Below are positions 1 through 7,174 of a stretch of DNA of 16,197 bases, in pieces. Both the position numbers and the translations under genes were made by a program. Below the pieces are notes generated by a model. That model searched no databases. It saw nothing but the letters and a program-made list of their open reading frames with translations, and was not told the origin of the DNA. The stretch lies in assembly GCA_029063275.1 (NCBI GenBank), contig JAIDOO010000333.1, positions 1 through 16,197 on the forward strand, read 5' to 3'. Positions within the stretch are counted from its first letter, which is position 1, and every line of letters starts with the position of its first letter. This DNA is from Clostridia bacterium (lineage in GTDB: Bacteria; Bacillota; Clostridia; Christensenellales; Borkfalkiaceae).

Positions 1-766
1 AAACAATACCTACACTTTTAAAATTTTTTATTTTAGAATAATCTAAGTCGTCGGCGTTCGAAAGCCTGAAAACGTTGCCGCAATGTGCTTTGGCCAGCTC
101 GTAAAGCTTATTGGTGTTGCTGCTGTTCAGCCCGCCTATTACAAGCATTGCTTCGCACTGTTTAGCAAGTTTTTCCGTTTCAAGTTGCCGTTCTATAGTA
201 GTATAACAAATCGTCTTGAAAACAGCAACTGTTTTTTTACACACTTTTTTAATATTTTTAACAATTTTTTCAAATTTTTCAGCGGAAAAGGTGGTCTGAC
301 AGACTACGCAAAGGCTTTTTTGGGCAATTTCTTCAGGAATTTTGTCCGCGTCGTTCAAAACGAGCGCTTCGCCGCACCAACCGAGAAGTCCGACAACTTC
401 GGGGTGTTCGGGCTCGCCGACTATAATTATATACTTTCCCAGTAAGCTCTGCTCTTCCACTATGGTTTGCGTACGCCTGACAAAACCGCAAGTGCAGTCG
501 ATAATCTTAATGTTTCTTTCTGCACATTCCTTATAGAACGATTTCGGCACCCCGTGCGATCGAAAAATAACCGTACTTCCGCACGGAATTTCGTCAAGCG
601 TATCGGCAACTTTAAGTCCGTTGTCGCTGATAGCTTTTACAACGTCGGCGTTGTGGATAATCTCGCCCAATACCCAGGTATTTTCGTCCTTCACTCCGAG
701 CGCTGTGTTTACCGCAAACTCCACGCCCTTGCAAAAACCGCTGTTTTCAGCAACGGATATTCTCAT
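1..766 (-). CDS. ispH: 4-hydroxy-3-methylbut-2-enyl diphosphate reductase (IspH/LytB), 3' end cut by window
   Basis: IspH makes IPP and DMAPP from HMBPP in the last step of the MEP isoprenoid pathway, using a [4Fe-4S] cluster. Translating the minus strand from ATG at 766 gives 255 residues open to the window edge. The three cluster cysteines are visible: C12 in SGFCKGVEFA, C93 in DCTCGFV and C187 in KTICYTTIERQ. Substrate-binding histidines are H38 (GEIIHN), H71 (RSHG) and H121 with E123 (EPEHPE), and the SSNT motif is at 215-218. The visible end (KSVGIV) sits just before the usual GAS(T/S) segment, so about 30 residues of the IspH domain are missing. The start lies 7 nt past the plsC stop with no strong Shine-Dalgarno, so translation is probably coupled. 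Many Clostridia fuse IspH to S1 ribosomal domains; that cannot be judged here. Confidence 0.95.
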   Translation of the reverse strand, partial: MRISVAENSGFCKGVEFAVNTALGVKDENTWVLGEIIHNADVVKAISDNGLKVADTLDEIPCGSTVIFRSHGVPKSFYKECAERNIKIIDCTCGFVRRTQTIVEEQSLLGKYIIIVGEPEHPEVVGLLGWCGEALVLNDADKIPEEIAQKSLCVVCQTTFSAEKFEKIVKNIKKVCKKTVAVFKTICYTTIERQLETEKLAKQCEAMLVIGGLNSSNTNKLYELAKAHCGNVFRLSNADDLDYSKIKNFKSVGIV

Positions 767-772
767 AAAATT

Positions 773-1435
773 TTAACCGCGCTTTTTCTTCTTTTTTGAA
801 AGCATTTCCGAAAGCTGTTCATAAAGCTCCAATATTTTCTGACGCAAAATTTCGTCGCACACCTTTATATCCTCTTCGGTAAGCTTTTTGCCGTAATATT
901 CTGTAAATTCAATCGGATCGCCGTAAAGCGCGTGCGCCGTTCGCCAGAATTTTATCTTTTTTACCTGAGCAAAGGGAATTATGGGTGTTTTAGTCTTTAT
1001 TGCAAGCGCGGTAGCGCCGCTTTTAAAAGGTAATAACTTTTCATTGGTCCTGTTCCGTTTGCCTTCAGGAAAAATTCCTATCGATTCACCGTTTTTAAGG
1101 TACTTCATAGCCTTTAAAACGCCATTCATATCGCTTCCGTCGCGGTAAACGGGGATACACTCGCATTTGTTGACAAACTTTTTCATGAGCCCTTTTTCAA
1201 ACAGCTCTTTTTTGGCCATAAAATGCATAGGCTTTTTTGTTGCCATAGCCGCCAACACAGGATCAAACAAGCTCAGATGATTGCCTATTATTATATACGG
1301 TCTGTCCTCATAAGGTCGTTCGGGCAGATGGATCTTATAAGGATAAAACGGTCTGTAAACAACGTATACAAACCTGTGCATGAACCTGAACCATTTTTCG
1401 AATTTAGTAAGCTTCTTCTTTTCAGTTTTAGCCAT
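773..1435 (-). CDS. plsC: 1-acyl-sn-glycerol-3-phosphate acyltransferase (PlsC family)
   Basis: This protein probably acylates lysophosphatidic acid to phosphatidic acid at the inner face of the membrane. It has 220 residues, normal for a short PlsC. The acyltransferase motifs appear in order: block I HX4D at H53-D58 (NHLSLFDP), block III at 122-129 (FPEGKRNR), and block IV around 151-155 (PIIPF). The N-terminus is basic with an amphipathic or hydrophobic stretch at about 12-32 that could anchor it. The C-terminus ends in a lysine-rich tail. The ATG begins 1 nt after the stop of the aroH-cmk fusion, with an AGGAAA ribosome site inside that gene's last codons, so the two are translationally coupled. 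The acyl donor (acyl-ACP, acyl-CoA or acyl-phosphate-derived) cannot be read from sequence. Confidence 0.92.
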   Translation of the reverse strand: MAKTEKKKLTKFEKWFRFMHRFVYVVYRPFYPYKIHLPERPYEDRPYIIIGNHLSLFDPVLAAMATKKPMHFMAKKELFEKGLMKKFVNKCECIPVYRDGSDMNGVLKAMKYLKNGESIGIFPEGKRNRTNEKLLPFKSGATALAIKTKTPIIPFAQVKKIKFWRTAHALYGDPIEFTEYYGKKLTEEDIKVCDEILRQKILELYEQLSEMLSKKKKKRG

Positions 1436-1436
1436 A

Positions 1437-2444
1437 TCAAATCTTTTCCTGTATTTTTGCTAATATAAAAGATGCAACTTCGTCTATCGCCATATTGCTT
1501 GTATCTATTTCGATCGCATCAGCCGCCTTAACCAATGGCGCGATTTTTCGTGTTTTATCCTGCTCATCACGCTGTTTTATCTCACATAGTACTTCACAAA
1601 TCGATTGATTTATGCCTTTCGCGTCGTTTTCTTTCTTTCTGCGCTCGGCGCGAACCTCCGCAGATGCCGTAAGGAAGAATTTAAATTCCGCGTCAGGCAA
1701 AACGTTTGAGCCGATATCCCGCCCGTCAAGCACACAGGAATTATTCGCCGCAATTTCGCGTTGCAAATTAACCATACTTAACCTTACGCACTCATGCGCG
1801 GAAACTGTTGAAGCCAGCATAGAAATATCCGGAGTGCGGATTTTATCGGAAACGTCCTCCCCGTTTAAAAGAGTTTTCTGCGTACCGTTCTCATATTTTA
1901 CCGAAACATTTATTGCGTCCAACTGTTTTTTTACAGCCGAGCTGTTGTTATAATCCACGTTGCCGCGAACGCAAGCCAAAGCCACAGCCCTATACATTGC
2001 ACCCGTATCGAGATAAAGCATATCTAATTTTTGGGCTATTATCTTCGAAATAGTGCTTTTTCCGCTACCTGCAGGACCATCGATGGCTATATTGAGTATT
2101 TTTGACAAATCTTTACGCAAATTAACCGCTCCGTTTAAGTATACGTGCTTAGGCGGATTGTCCGTTTCGGCAAGAACCATAACTCTGATACATTTTTTTA
2201 AACTTCCGCAAATATCCGGTTCCAAAGACGAATAAAGCGCACAATTGAAAAACCCGACCTCACGCGCCGCCTTTGCGGGATAAAACGAACGTATATCGGA
2301 CGTATTCGAAAACATTATACAAATAACGTCCTCTTCTGTTAATCCATTTTCATTTTTTATGGTTAAAAGAAGATCTTTTACGCTCTCTTTAATATTTTCG
2401 GCGCGATCCTTTTCTACCGTAGTTGCTCCGCGTATAGCTTTCAT
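1437..2444 (-). CDS. aroH-cmk: Fusion protein: AroH-type chorismate mutase (N) + cytidylate kinase (C)
   Basis: One uninterrupted 335-residue frame joins two enzymes. Residues 1-114 match the Bacillus AroH chorismate mutase fold (chorismate to prephenate, towards Phe/Tyr): IRGATTV at 4-10, YPAKAARE at 55-62, GSLKKCIRVM at 80-89, and HVYL at 100-103. By alignment from memory with B. subtilis AroH, the catalytic Arg7, Glu78, Arg90 and Tyr108 correspond to R5, E75, R87 and Y102; Cys75 becomes S72. Residues 115-335 are a full cytidylate kinase (CMP/dCMP to the diphosphate): P-loop GPAGSGKS 123-130, YLDTGAMYRA 144-153, IRTPDIS 202-208, DGRDIG 240-245, and a C-terminal RDEQDKTR...PL...DA. No linker separates them, and no ATG with a ribosome site occurs at the junction. 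The start has an AAAGGA site overlapping the end of the upstream gene, 4 nt away. Confidence 0.92.
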   Translation of the reverse strand: MKAIRGATTVEKDRAENIKESVKDLLLTIKNENGLTEEDVICIMFSNTSDIRSFYPAKAAREVGFFNCALYSSLEPDICGSLKKCIRVMVLAETDNPPKHVYLNGAVNLRKDLSKILNIAIDGPAGSGKSTISKIIAQKLDMLYLDTGAMYRAVALACVRGNVDYNNSSAVKKQLDAINVSVKYENGTQKTLLNGEDVSDKIRTPDISMLASTVSAHECVRLSMVNLQREIAANNSCVLDGRDIGSNVLPDAEFKFFLTASAEVRAERRKKENDAKGINQSICEVLCEIKQRDEQDKTRKIAPLVKAADAIEIDTSNMAIDEVASFILAKIQEKI

Positions 2445-2448
2445 TTTT

Positions 2449-3675
2449 TTATTCCTTTATATTGTTGCCTGCCGCAAATCCAGTAGAAAATGCAATTTGC
2501 AGGTTAAAACCGCCTGTAAAAGCGTCTATATCAAGTACTTCGCCACAAAAGTAAAGCCCTTTAACAAGCTTACTTTCCATAGTTTTAGGGTTGATTTCTT
2601 TTACGTCTACGCCGCCCGCGGTAATTATTGCCTCTTCGAAGCCACGCAACGACGAAACAAGCATATCAAAGTTTTTAACGTTTGTCAATAAAAGCTGTCT
2701 TTCGTTTTTGGTTATCAAATTGACTTTTTTCTCCTGCAAAATACCGCACCTTTCAAGCATAACGGGAATTAAAGCGGCAGGTAATAACTCTTTTAAACAA
2801 TTTAAAATGCTTTTATTTTTATACTCCTCAAAATCACGCAACAACCGCTTGTCCAGTTGTTCATCCGAAAGCGCAGGTTTAAAGTCAATTGAAAGCCGTA
2901 CGTTTTGCAAATCCAGTCTATTTATAAGACTTGACGCAGATAAAACCGTGGGCCCCGATACTCCGAAATGGGTAAACAGCAATTCACCGAACAGCTCTTT
3001 AAGCTTTTTGTTTCCGTAGTATACAGTCAAATTTATGTTTTTTAAAGAAAGACCCTGTAATTGCTTATAGTAATCCCCCTTTAAATTGATGCCGCAAAGC
3101 CCCTGCTTTACTGGCACTAAGCTATGTCCGAACTCCCGCGCAAATTTATATCCGTCGCCGGTAGAACCTGTTGACGGATAACTTATTCCGCCGGTACAAA
3201 CTATGACCTTATCAAAAGAATAGCACTGTTTTGACGTTATTATGTCAAACATAGTACTATTTAAATTATTAATTTTTTCGACTTGTTCATTGAATTTAAA
3301 AACAACTCCAACGCTTTTACAGTAATTTTCAAGACATTTGGTTACATCGCTTGCCTTATCGGACAAAGGAAATACCCTTGCTCCGCGCTCTGTTTTTAAC
3401 CTCAAACCACCCACTTCGAAAAACCGCATTGTATCTTCGGGGGAAAAAGCATAGATACTGCTCGTCATAAACTTAGAATTATTTACGACGTTATTCAAAA
3501 ATTCCGCAGGCGTACAATCGTGGGTTACGTTACATCTGCCTTTACCCGTAATATAAATTTTTTTGCCGCACTTCTCATTCTTCTCAAATAAGGTTACGTC
3601 GTTTCCGTTTGCCGCCGCCGCATAAGCCGCGACAAGCCCGGCGGCACCGCCGCCGATTACTGCAATTTTACTCAT
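2449..3675 (-). CDS. HI0933/BaiN-family NAD(P)/FAD-dependent oxidoreductase
   Basis: A 408-residue flavoprotein of the HI0933-like family (also called aminoacetone oxidase or BaiN-like). The FAD Rossmann motif GGGAAG is at 8-13 with E31 at the end of the second strand. Further family blocks are TGKGRCNVT 43-51, ARVFPLSDKASDV 99-111, CTGGISYPSTGSTGDG 160-175, LFTHFGVSGP 233-242, and the C-terminal flavin block with FCGEVLDIDAFTGGFN at 376-391. Length is typical. The start has a TAAGG ribosome site 7 nt upstream, directly after a hairpin. It heads a tightly packed set with aroH-cmk, plsC and ispH. The physiological substrate is unclear: BaiN was linked to bile-acid 7-dehydroxylation in one gut species, but the family is widespread and its ancestral role is unresolved, so no specific reaction is claimed. 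Confidence 0.88.
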   Translation of the reverse strand: MSKIAVIGGGAAGLVAAYAAAANGNDVTLFEKNEKCGKKIYITGKGRCNVTHDCTPAEFLNNVVNNSKFMTSSIYAFSPEDTMRFFEVGGLRLKTERGARVFPLSDKASDVTKCLENYCKSVGVVFKFNEQVEKINNLNSTMFDIITSKQCYSFDKVIVCTGGISYPSTGSTGDGYKFAREFGHSLVPVKQGLCGINLKGDYYKQLQGLSLKNINLTVYYGNKKLKELFGELLFTHFGVSGPTVLSASSLINRLDLQNVRLSIDFKPALSDEQLDKRLLRDFEEYKNKSILNCLKELLPAALIPVMLERCGILQEKKVNLITKNERQLLLTNVKNFDMLVSSLRGFEEAIITAGGVDVKEINPKTMESKLVKGLYFCGEVLDIDAFTGGFNLQIAFSTGFAAGNNIKE

Positions 3676-3687
3676 AACAAAACCTTA

Positions 3688-3712
3688 CGGCACGAACAAA
3701 CCGTTCATGCCG
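3688..3712 (-). other. Hairpin between the decarboxylase operon and the flavoprotein gene
   Basis: A 10-bp stem (3688-3697 with 3703-3712, one G-U pair in minus-strand RNA) closes a 5-nt loop. It lies 11 nt after the stop of the 5S-type carboxyltransferase. On the minus strand it is followed by TAAGGTTTTGTT and then the ATG of the flavoprotein gene, so there is no clean U-tract. It could be a leaky terminator, an mRNA 3'-end stabiliser or a processing site. The TAAGG ribosome site sits right at its base. Confidence 0.55.
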
Positions 3713-3723
3713 CAATATACTTT

Positions 3724-5148
3724 TTATACGGGATAAACCTTATCGGGATTTTCCGCCATATCCTTATCCACTCCTGTTTTTTGCGCTTTGCGCCATTTAA
3801 AGTAATTTGTGGAAACTTCGGGGAACAACGCATAAGACAATACGTCTTCCTGCTTTTCGTAAAAGCCCTCTGACTTAACCTTTTCTGTCAAAGACTGCAT
3901 TTCACTTTCAAGCAGGTCGGCAGGTCTACAAGTAATTATCTCTTCGCCGCCCTTTGTGCACATATCAACGACCTTTTTGCTCTTTTCACCGGGCAATGCG
4001 CCGTATTTTCCGAGTATAAGATCCTTATACTGGGCAGTTATAGTCTTGTATCTGCCAAGCAACACATTCCAAACAGCTTGTGTTCCGACAATCTGACTTG
4101 AAGGTGTTACCAACGGGGGATATCCGCAGTCCTTTCTCACTTCGGGCACTTCCGCAAGACATTCCAAAAGCTTTTCTTCCTGTCCCGCCTGTTTAAGCTG
4201 ACTCATAAGGTTCGAAAGCATACCGCCGGGAACCTGATATAACAGAGTATTTATATCGATTTTTCTTACCTTGGGGTTGAGATGTCCGTCTTTTTCAAGA
4301 CGTGCGGCAACTTTATTGAAATGATTTACCAAAGGCAAAAGCTTTTCTATTTCTATGCCCGTATCGTAAGGCGTCCCCTTTAACGTTGCCACAAGCGGTT
4401 CGGTTGCAGGGTTTGAGGTTCCGTTTCCGAGCGGTGAAAGCGCACAGTCGACTATATCTACTCCAGCTTGAATTGCCATCAGGTTAATCATATCGCCCGT
4501 GCCCGAAGTATTATGCGTATGAAGATGTACCTTTGTTTCGGGCTTTAAAGCCTTTTTCAATTTTGAAACAACGTCATAAGCGGTGAAAGGCAACAATAAA
4601 TTTGCCATATCTTTAATACAGATATTGTCTGCGCCCATACCCTCAAGCTGTTTTGCAAGATTTACAAAGTACTCTGTCGTATGTACGGGGCTTGTCGTAT
4701 AAGAAATAGCCGCTTCGCACACGCATTTGCCTTTGCCGTATTTGTTTATAGCTTTTATAGAGGTTTCAAGATTTCTGGGATCATTCAGAGCGTCGAAAAC
4801 CCTTATTATCCCAACGCCGTTTTCTATAGACTTATCGATAAAGCTATCGACAACGTCGTCGGCGTAATGTCTGTATCCCAAAAGATTTTGACCGCGCAAC
4901 AACATTTGTATAGGGGTCTTTTTAAGATATTTTTTAAGATTTCTTAATCTGTCCCAGGGGTCCTCGTTCAAAAACCTCAAACAGGAATCAAACGTCGCGC
5001 CGCCCCAAGCTTCGAGCGAATAGTACCCAATCTCGTCGAGCAACGGCAATACGGGCTCCATTTCGTCAAATCTCATTCGCGTTGCCGCATGCGACTGGTG
5101 CGCATCACGGAGAATTGTATCGGTAATCAACAATTTTTTATTTTCCAT
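3724..5148 (-). CDS. oadA: Oxaloacetate decarboxylase alpha-type / transcarboxylase 5S-type carboxyltransferase
   Basis: A 474-residue carboxyltransferase that moves CO2 between a 2-oxoacid (oxaloacetate or pyruvate) and biotin. Family motifs are DTILRDAHQS 10-19, EAWGGATFD 46-54, RVFDALND 116-123, the lysine carboxylated in this family at K179 (CIKDMANLL), metal ligands H210 and H212 in HLHTHNTSG (208-216), and LSPLGNGTSNPATE (around 237-250). Unlike Klebsiella OadA (about 595 residues) it ends without a biotin domain; the carrier is a separate gene upstream. An AGGAG site lies 5 nt before the ATG, and the OadB stop is 11 nt upstream. Together with OadB, OadG and the carrier, an oxaloacetate decarboxylase Na+ pump is the likeliest role. 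Alternatives are transcarboxylase 5S or pyruvate carboxylase subunit B; the latter needs a biotin carboxylase not seen here. Confidence 0.9.
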   Translation of the reverse strand: MENKKLLITDTILRDAHQSHAATRMRFDEMEPVLPLLDEIGYYSLEAWGGATFDSCLRFLNEDPWDRLRNLKKYLKKTPIQMLLRGQNLLGYRHYADDVVDSFIDKSIENGVGIIRVFDALNDPRNLETSIKAINKYGKGKCVCEAAISYTTSPVHTTEYFVNLAKQLEGMGADNICIKDMANLLLPFTAYDVVSKLKKALKPETKVHLHTHNTSGTGDMINLMAIQAGVDIVDCALSPLGNGTSNPATEPLVATLKGTPYDTGIEIEKLLPLVNHFNKVAARLEKDGHLNPKVRKIDINTLLYQVPGGMLSNLMSQLKQAGQEEKLLECLAEVPEVRKDCGYPPLVTPSSQIVGTQAVWNVLLGRYKTITAQYKDLILGKYGALPGEKSKKVVDMCTKGGEEIITCRPADLLESEMQSLTEKVKSEGFYEKQEDVLSYALFPEVSTNYFKWRKAQKTGVDKDMAENPDKVYPV

Positions 5149-5159
5149 ATATGCTCCTA

Positions 5160-6425
5160 TTAACCCATTACGGAATTTATCGCCGTTACAACCGATTCGG
5201 TTGTTGCCGTGCCGTCGACATACCCGTTAAAGCAAGCTATCAGTATTCCCGCGGCAATTGCCGAACCAATTACGCCCGCGACGTTGGGTCCCATTGCGTG
5301 CATAAGCAAATGGTTCTGAGGGTCGTATTCTCTGCCGACATCCTCGGATATTCGCGCCGCCATAGGAACGGCGGAAACGCCTGCCGAGCCTATCAAAGGA
5401 TTTATTTGTCCCTTAGTAATCTTGCACATTAATTTAGCGACAAGCAAGCCGCCAATCGTTCCGATTACAAACGCAAACAAGCCCAAAGCAATAATTTTCA
5501 AGGTGTCCAATGAAAGGAAAATTTCGCCCTTTGCTTTACTTCCGACGGCGATTCCGAGGAAGATAGTTATCGTGTTCATAAGTCCGTTTTGCGCCTGGGT
5601 CGAAAGTCTGTCGACAACTCCCGACTCTTTAAACAAATTACCGAGCATAAGCATACCCAAAAGCGCGATCGACTGCGGAAGAATTATTCCGACAACCAAG
5701 GTAACTATCAAAGGGAATAAAATCTTTTCAAGCTTGCTTACCTGACGGAGCGGCTTCATTCTAATCATTTTCTCTTTTTTAGTTGTAAGCGCGCGCATCA
5801 GCGGTTTTTGTATTATCGGTATAAGCGCCATATACGAATACGCCGCAATGGCTATTGTAGGAATATATTTCTCCGACAAAATCGACGTTGTCATTATTGC
5901 CGTAGGTCCGTCAGCTCCGCCGATAATTGCAATTGACGCTGCGGCGGCAACTGAAAATCCAAGTAATATCGCAAGTATAAACGCAACAAATACGCCCAAT
6001 TGAGCGCCTGCGCCTATTAACATACTCTTAGGATTTGCAATAAGCGGTCCAAAGTCGGTCATTGCGCCTATTCCGAGGAATATCAAAGGCGGATATATTA
6101 CTTTATCTACTCCGAAGTACAAATACCATAAAAGTCCGCGCGACTTTGACGTAACGTCCTCGTAGCCCGACAACTTATTGCCTGCTTCGTCCAGACCGTA
6201 TTCACCCCAAAGCACGCTTTCCGCACCGGGGATATTTATAAGAAACATACCGAACGCTATTGGTAAAAGCAGCATAGGTTCGAATTTCTTTACTATGGCA
6301 AGAAACATCAGCACAAACGAAATAAGCAACATTACATAATTCTGCCAATCCCCCTGTGCAAATCCCATCGATTCGTACAGGTTGCCGAAAATCTCGCCAA
6401 AGTTTATAAGTAAACTTTGTTGCAT
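5160..6425 (-). CDS. oadB: Sodium-ion-translocating decarboxylase, beta subunit (OadB/MmdB/GcdB family)
   Basis: The integral membrane Na+ pump that decarboxylates carboxybiotin and exports Na+. It has 421 residues, with many hydrophobic helices (for example about 28-45, 50-65, 110-125, 140-165, 186-206, 236-265, 310-333, 378-400). The functional signature IIGGADGPTAI is at 168-177, with D172 matching the aspartate shown to be essential in Klebsiella OadB (D203). The C-terminal block NPLIGSAGVSAVPMAAR (342-358) followed by HLLMHAMGPNVAGVIGS (372-388) is also characteristic. The start has a GGAGG site 4 nt upstream. It sits between the biotin carrier and the 5S-type carboxyltransferase, as expected for a pump operon. 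The sequence does not fix the substrate, because OadB, MmdB and GcdB are very similar. Confidence 0.95.
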   Translation of the reverse strand: MQQSLLINFGEIFGNLYESMGFAQGDWQNYVMLLISFVLMFLAIVKKFEPMLLLPIAFGMFLINIPGAESVLWGEYGLDEAGNKLSGYEDVTSKSRGLLWYLYFGVDKVIYPPLIFLGIGAMTDFGPLIANPKSMLIGAGAQLGVFVAFILAILLGFSVAAAASIAIIGGADGPTAIMTTSILSEKYIPTIAIAAYSYMALIPIIQKPLMRALTTKKEKMIRMKPLRQVSKLEKILFPLIVTLVVGIILPQSIALLGMLMLGNLFKESGVVDRLSTQAQNGLMNTITIFLGIAVGSKAKGEIFLSLDTLKIIALGLFAFVIGTIGGLLVAKLMCKITKGQINPLIGSAGVSAVPMAARISEDVGREYDPQNHLLMHAMGPNVAGVIGSAIAAGILIACFNGYVDGTATTESVVTAINSVMG

Positions 6426-6438
6426 ACTGCCTCCGAAA

Positions 6439-6792
6439 TCAGCTTATAACTGCAAGCACCGCGTTGGTTTCCACGTTTGCTCCCTTAGCTACGCCAAAGG
6501 TTACTTTTCCGTCGCAGGGAGCGGTAATTTCGTTATCCATTTTCATTGCTTCGAGCACCATAATAGGCTGATCCTTTTTAACGGCGCTTCCGTCTGCAAC
6601 CAACAGATTTTTGATCAGTCCGGGGAAAGGCGATAAAACCTTTTCACCCTCAGCCGAAATTTTTTGCGCTTTGGGCGCGACAGGTACAGCCGCCTGCACA
6701 GGCACAATACTTTCTACGCTTGCGCCGTTTTCAACTTCGTCAACGCCGACTGAATAGCTTTTTCCGTCAATCGTTACAATAAAATTACGCAT
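6439..6792 (-). CDS. Biotin carboxyl carrier protein of the sodium-pump decarboxylase
   Basis: A 117-residue biotin carrier that shuttles CO2 from the carboxyltransferase to the OadB-type pump. The biotinyl domain covers about 52-117, with K84 in the EAMKM motif (81-85) as the biotin attachment site. An N-terminal segment (1-25) resembles the start of other decarboxylase carriers such as MmdC/GcdC. A flexible Pro/Ala/Val-rich linker lies between (about 29-43). The gene lies 15 nt after OadG, with a GGAGAG ribosome site, and 13 nt before OadB. In Klebsiella this domain is the C-terminus of OadA; here it is free-standing, which would allow it to serve both carboxyltransferase proteins of the operon. 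Confidence 0.93.
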   Translation of the reverse strand: MRNFIVTIDGKSYSVGVDEVENGASVESIVPVQAAVPVAPKAQKISAEGEKVLSPFPGLIKNLLVADGSAVKKDQPIMVLEAMKMDNEITAPCDGKVTFGVAKGANVETNAVLAVIS

Positions 6793-6807
6793 ATTTAATT
6801 ACTCTCC

Positions 6808-7167
6808 TTATAACCTTTTTATTCTTCTGACCTTAAACTCACATTCGGGTTTTTCTTCGCTGTAATAAGCCATTATAGCCGCAATTATAGCTACCCTTAC
6901 TTCGTCGGTCAAGCCGTCTTCGGTAACCGTTTCCCGAACGGTTTCTTCAATCTTCTTTTTAGGCTTTTTCCTTCTTTTAGTTAAAAACGCGAGGTTGTCG
7001 GTCTTTCTCAGGATCAATCCCAAAAGCCAGATTATAAAAATTATGATTACAATTCCCAACAGCACGACACAGAAACCTATCAGCGCATAAACGAGAGATT
7101 CCGCTTTATTGCTGAAATAAAAATTTCCGTCGGCGTTAGGAATTATATCTAACAAAGCGTTTATCAT
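6808..7167 (-). CDS. oadG: Sodium-pump decarboxylase gamma subunit (OadG family)
   Basis: A 119-residue small membrane protein with one transmembrane helix (about 27-53), then a basic stretch RRKKPKKK (65-72), an acidic linker, and a C-terminal segment with DEVRVAIIAAIMAYY (88-102) and FKVRRIKRL (111-119). The helix followed by an 'xVAIIAAIxAY ... F.VR.IKR' tail is what MmdD/GcdD/OadG-type subunits show. It probably anchors and assembles the carboxyltransferase and carrier on the OadB pump. The gene starts 7 nt after the upstream carboxyltransferase stop with a GTGAGG ribosome site, and ends 15 nt before the carrier gene. Such subunits diverge quickly, so the call rests on layout and context as much as on sequence. 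Confidence 0.85.
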   Translation of the reverse strand: MINALLDIIPNADGNFYFSNKAESLVYALIGFCVVLLGIVIIIFIIWLLGLILRKTDNLAFLTKRRKKPKKKIEETVRETVTEDGLTDEVRVAIIAAIMAYYSEEKPECEFKVRRIKRL

Positions 7168-7174
7168 TGTTGCC

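Noticed and set aside
83..799. Plus-strand open frames over the left end
   Set aside because: The minus strand here encodes IspH with all its conserved cysteines and histidines; these frames are antisense shadows with unnatural composition.
1437..2110. Separate cmk gene starting inside the fusion
   Set aside because: No ATG or GTG with a ribosome site occurs at the domain junction; only a TTG (DLSK leucine) is in frame, without a good upstream site, so a single fusion protein is simpler.
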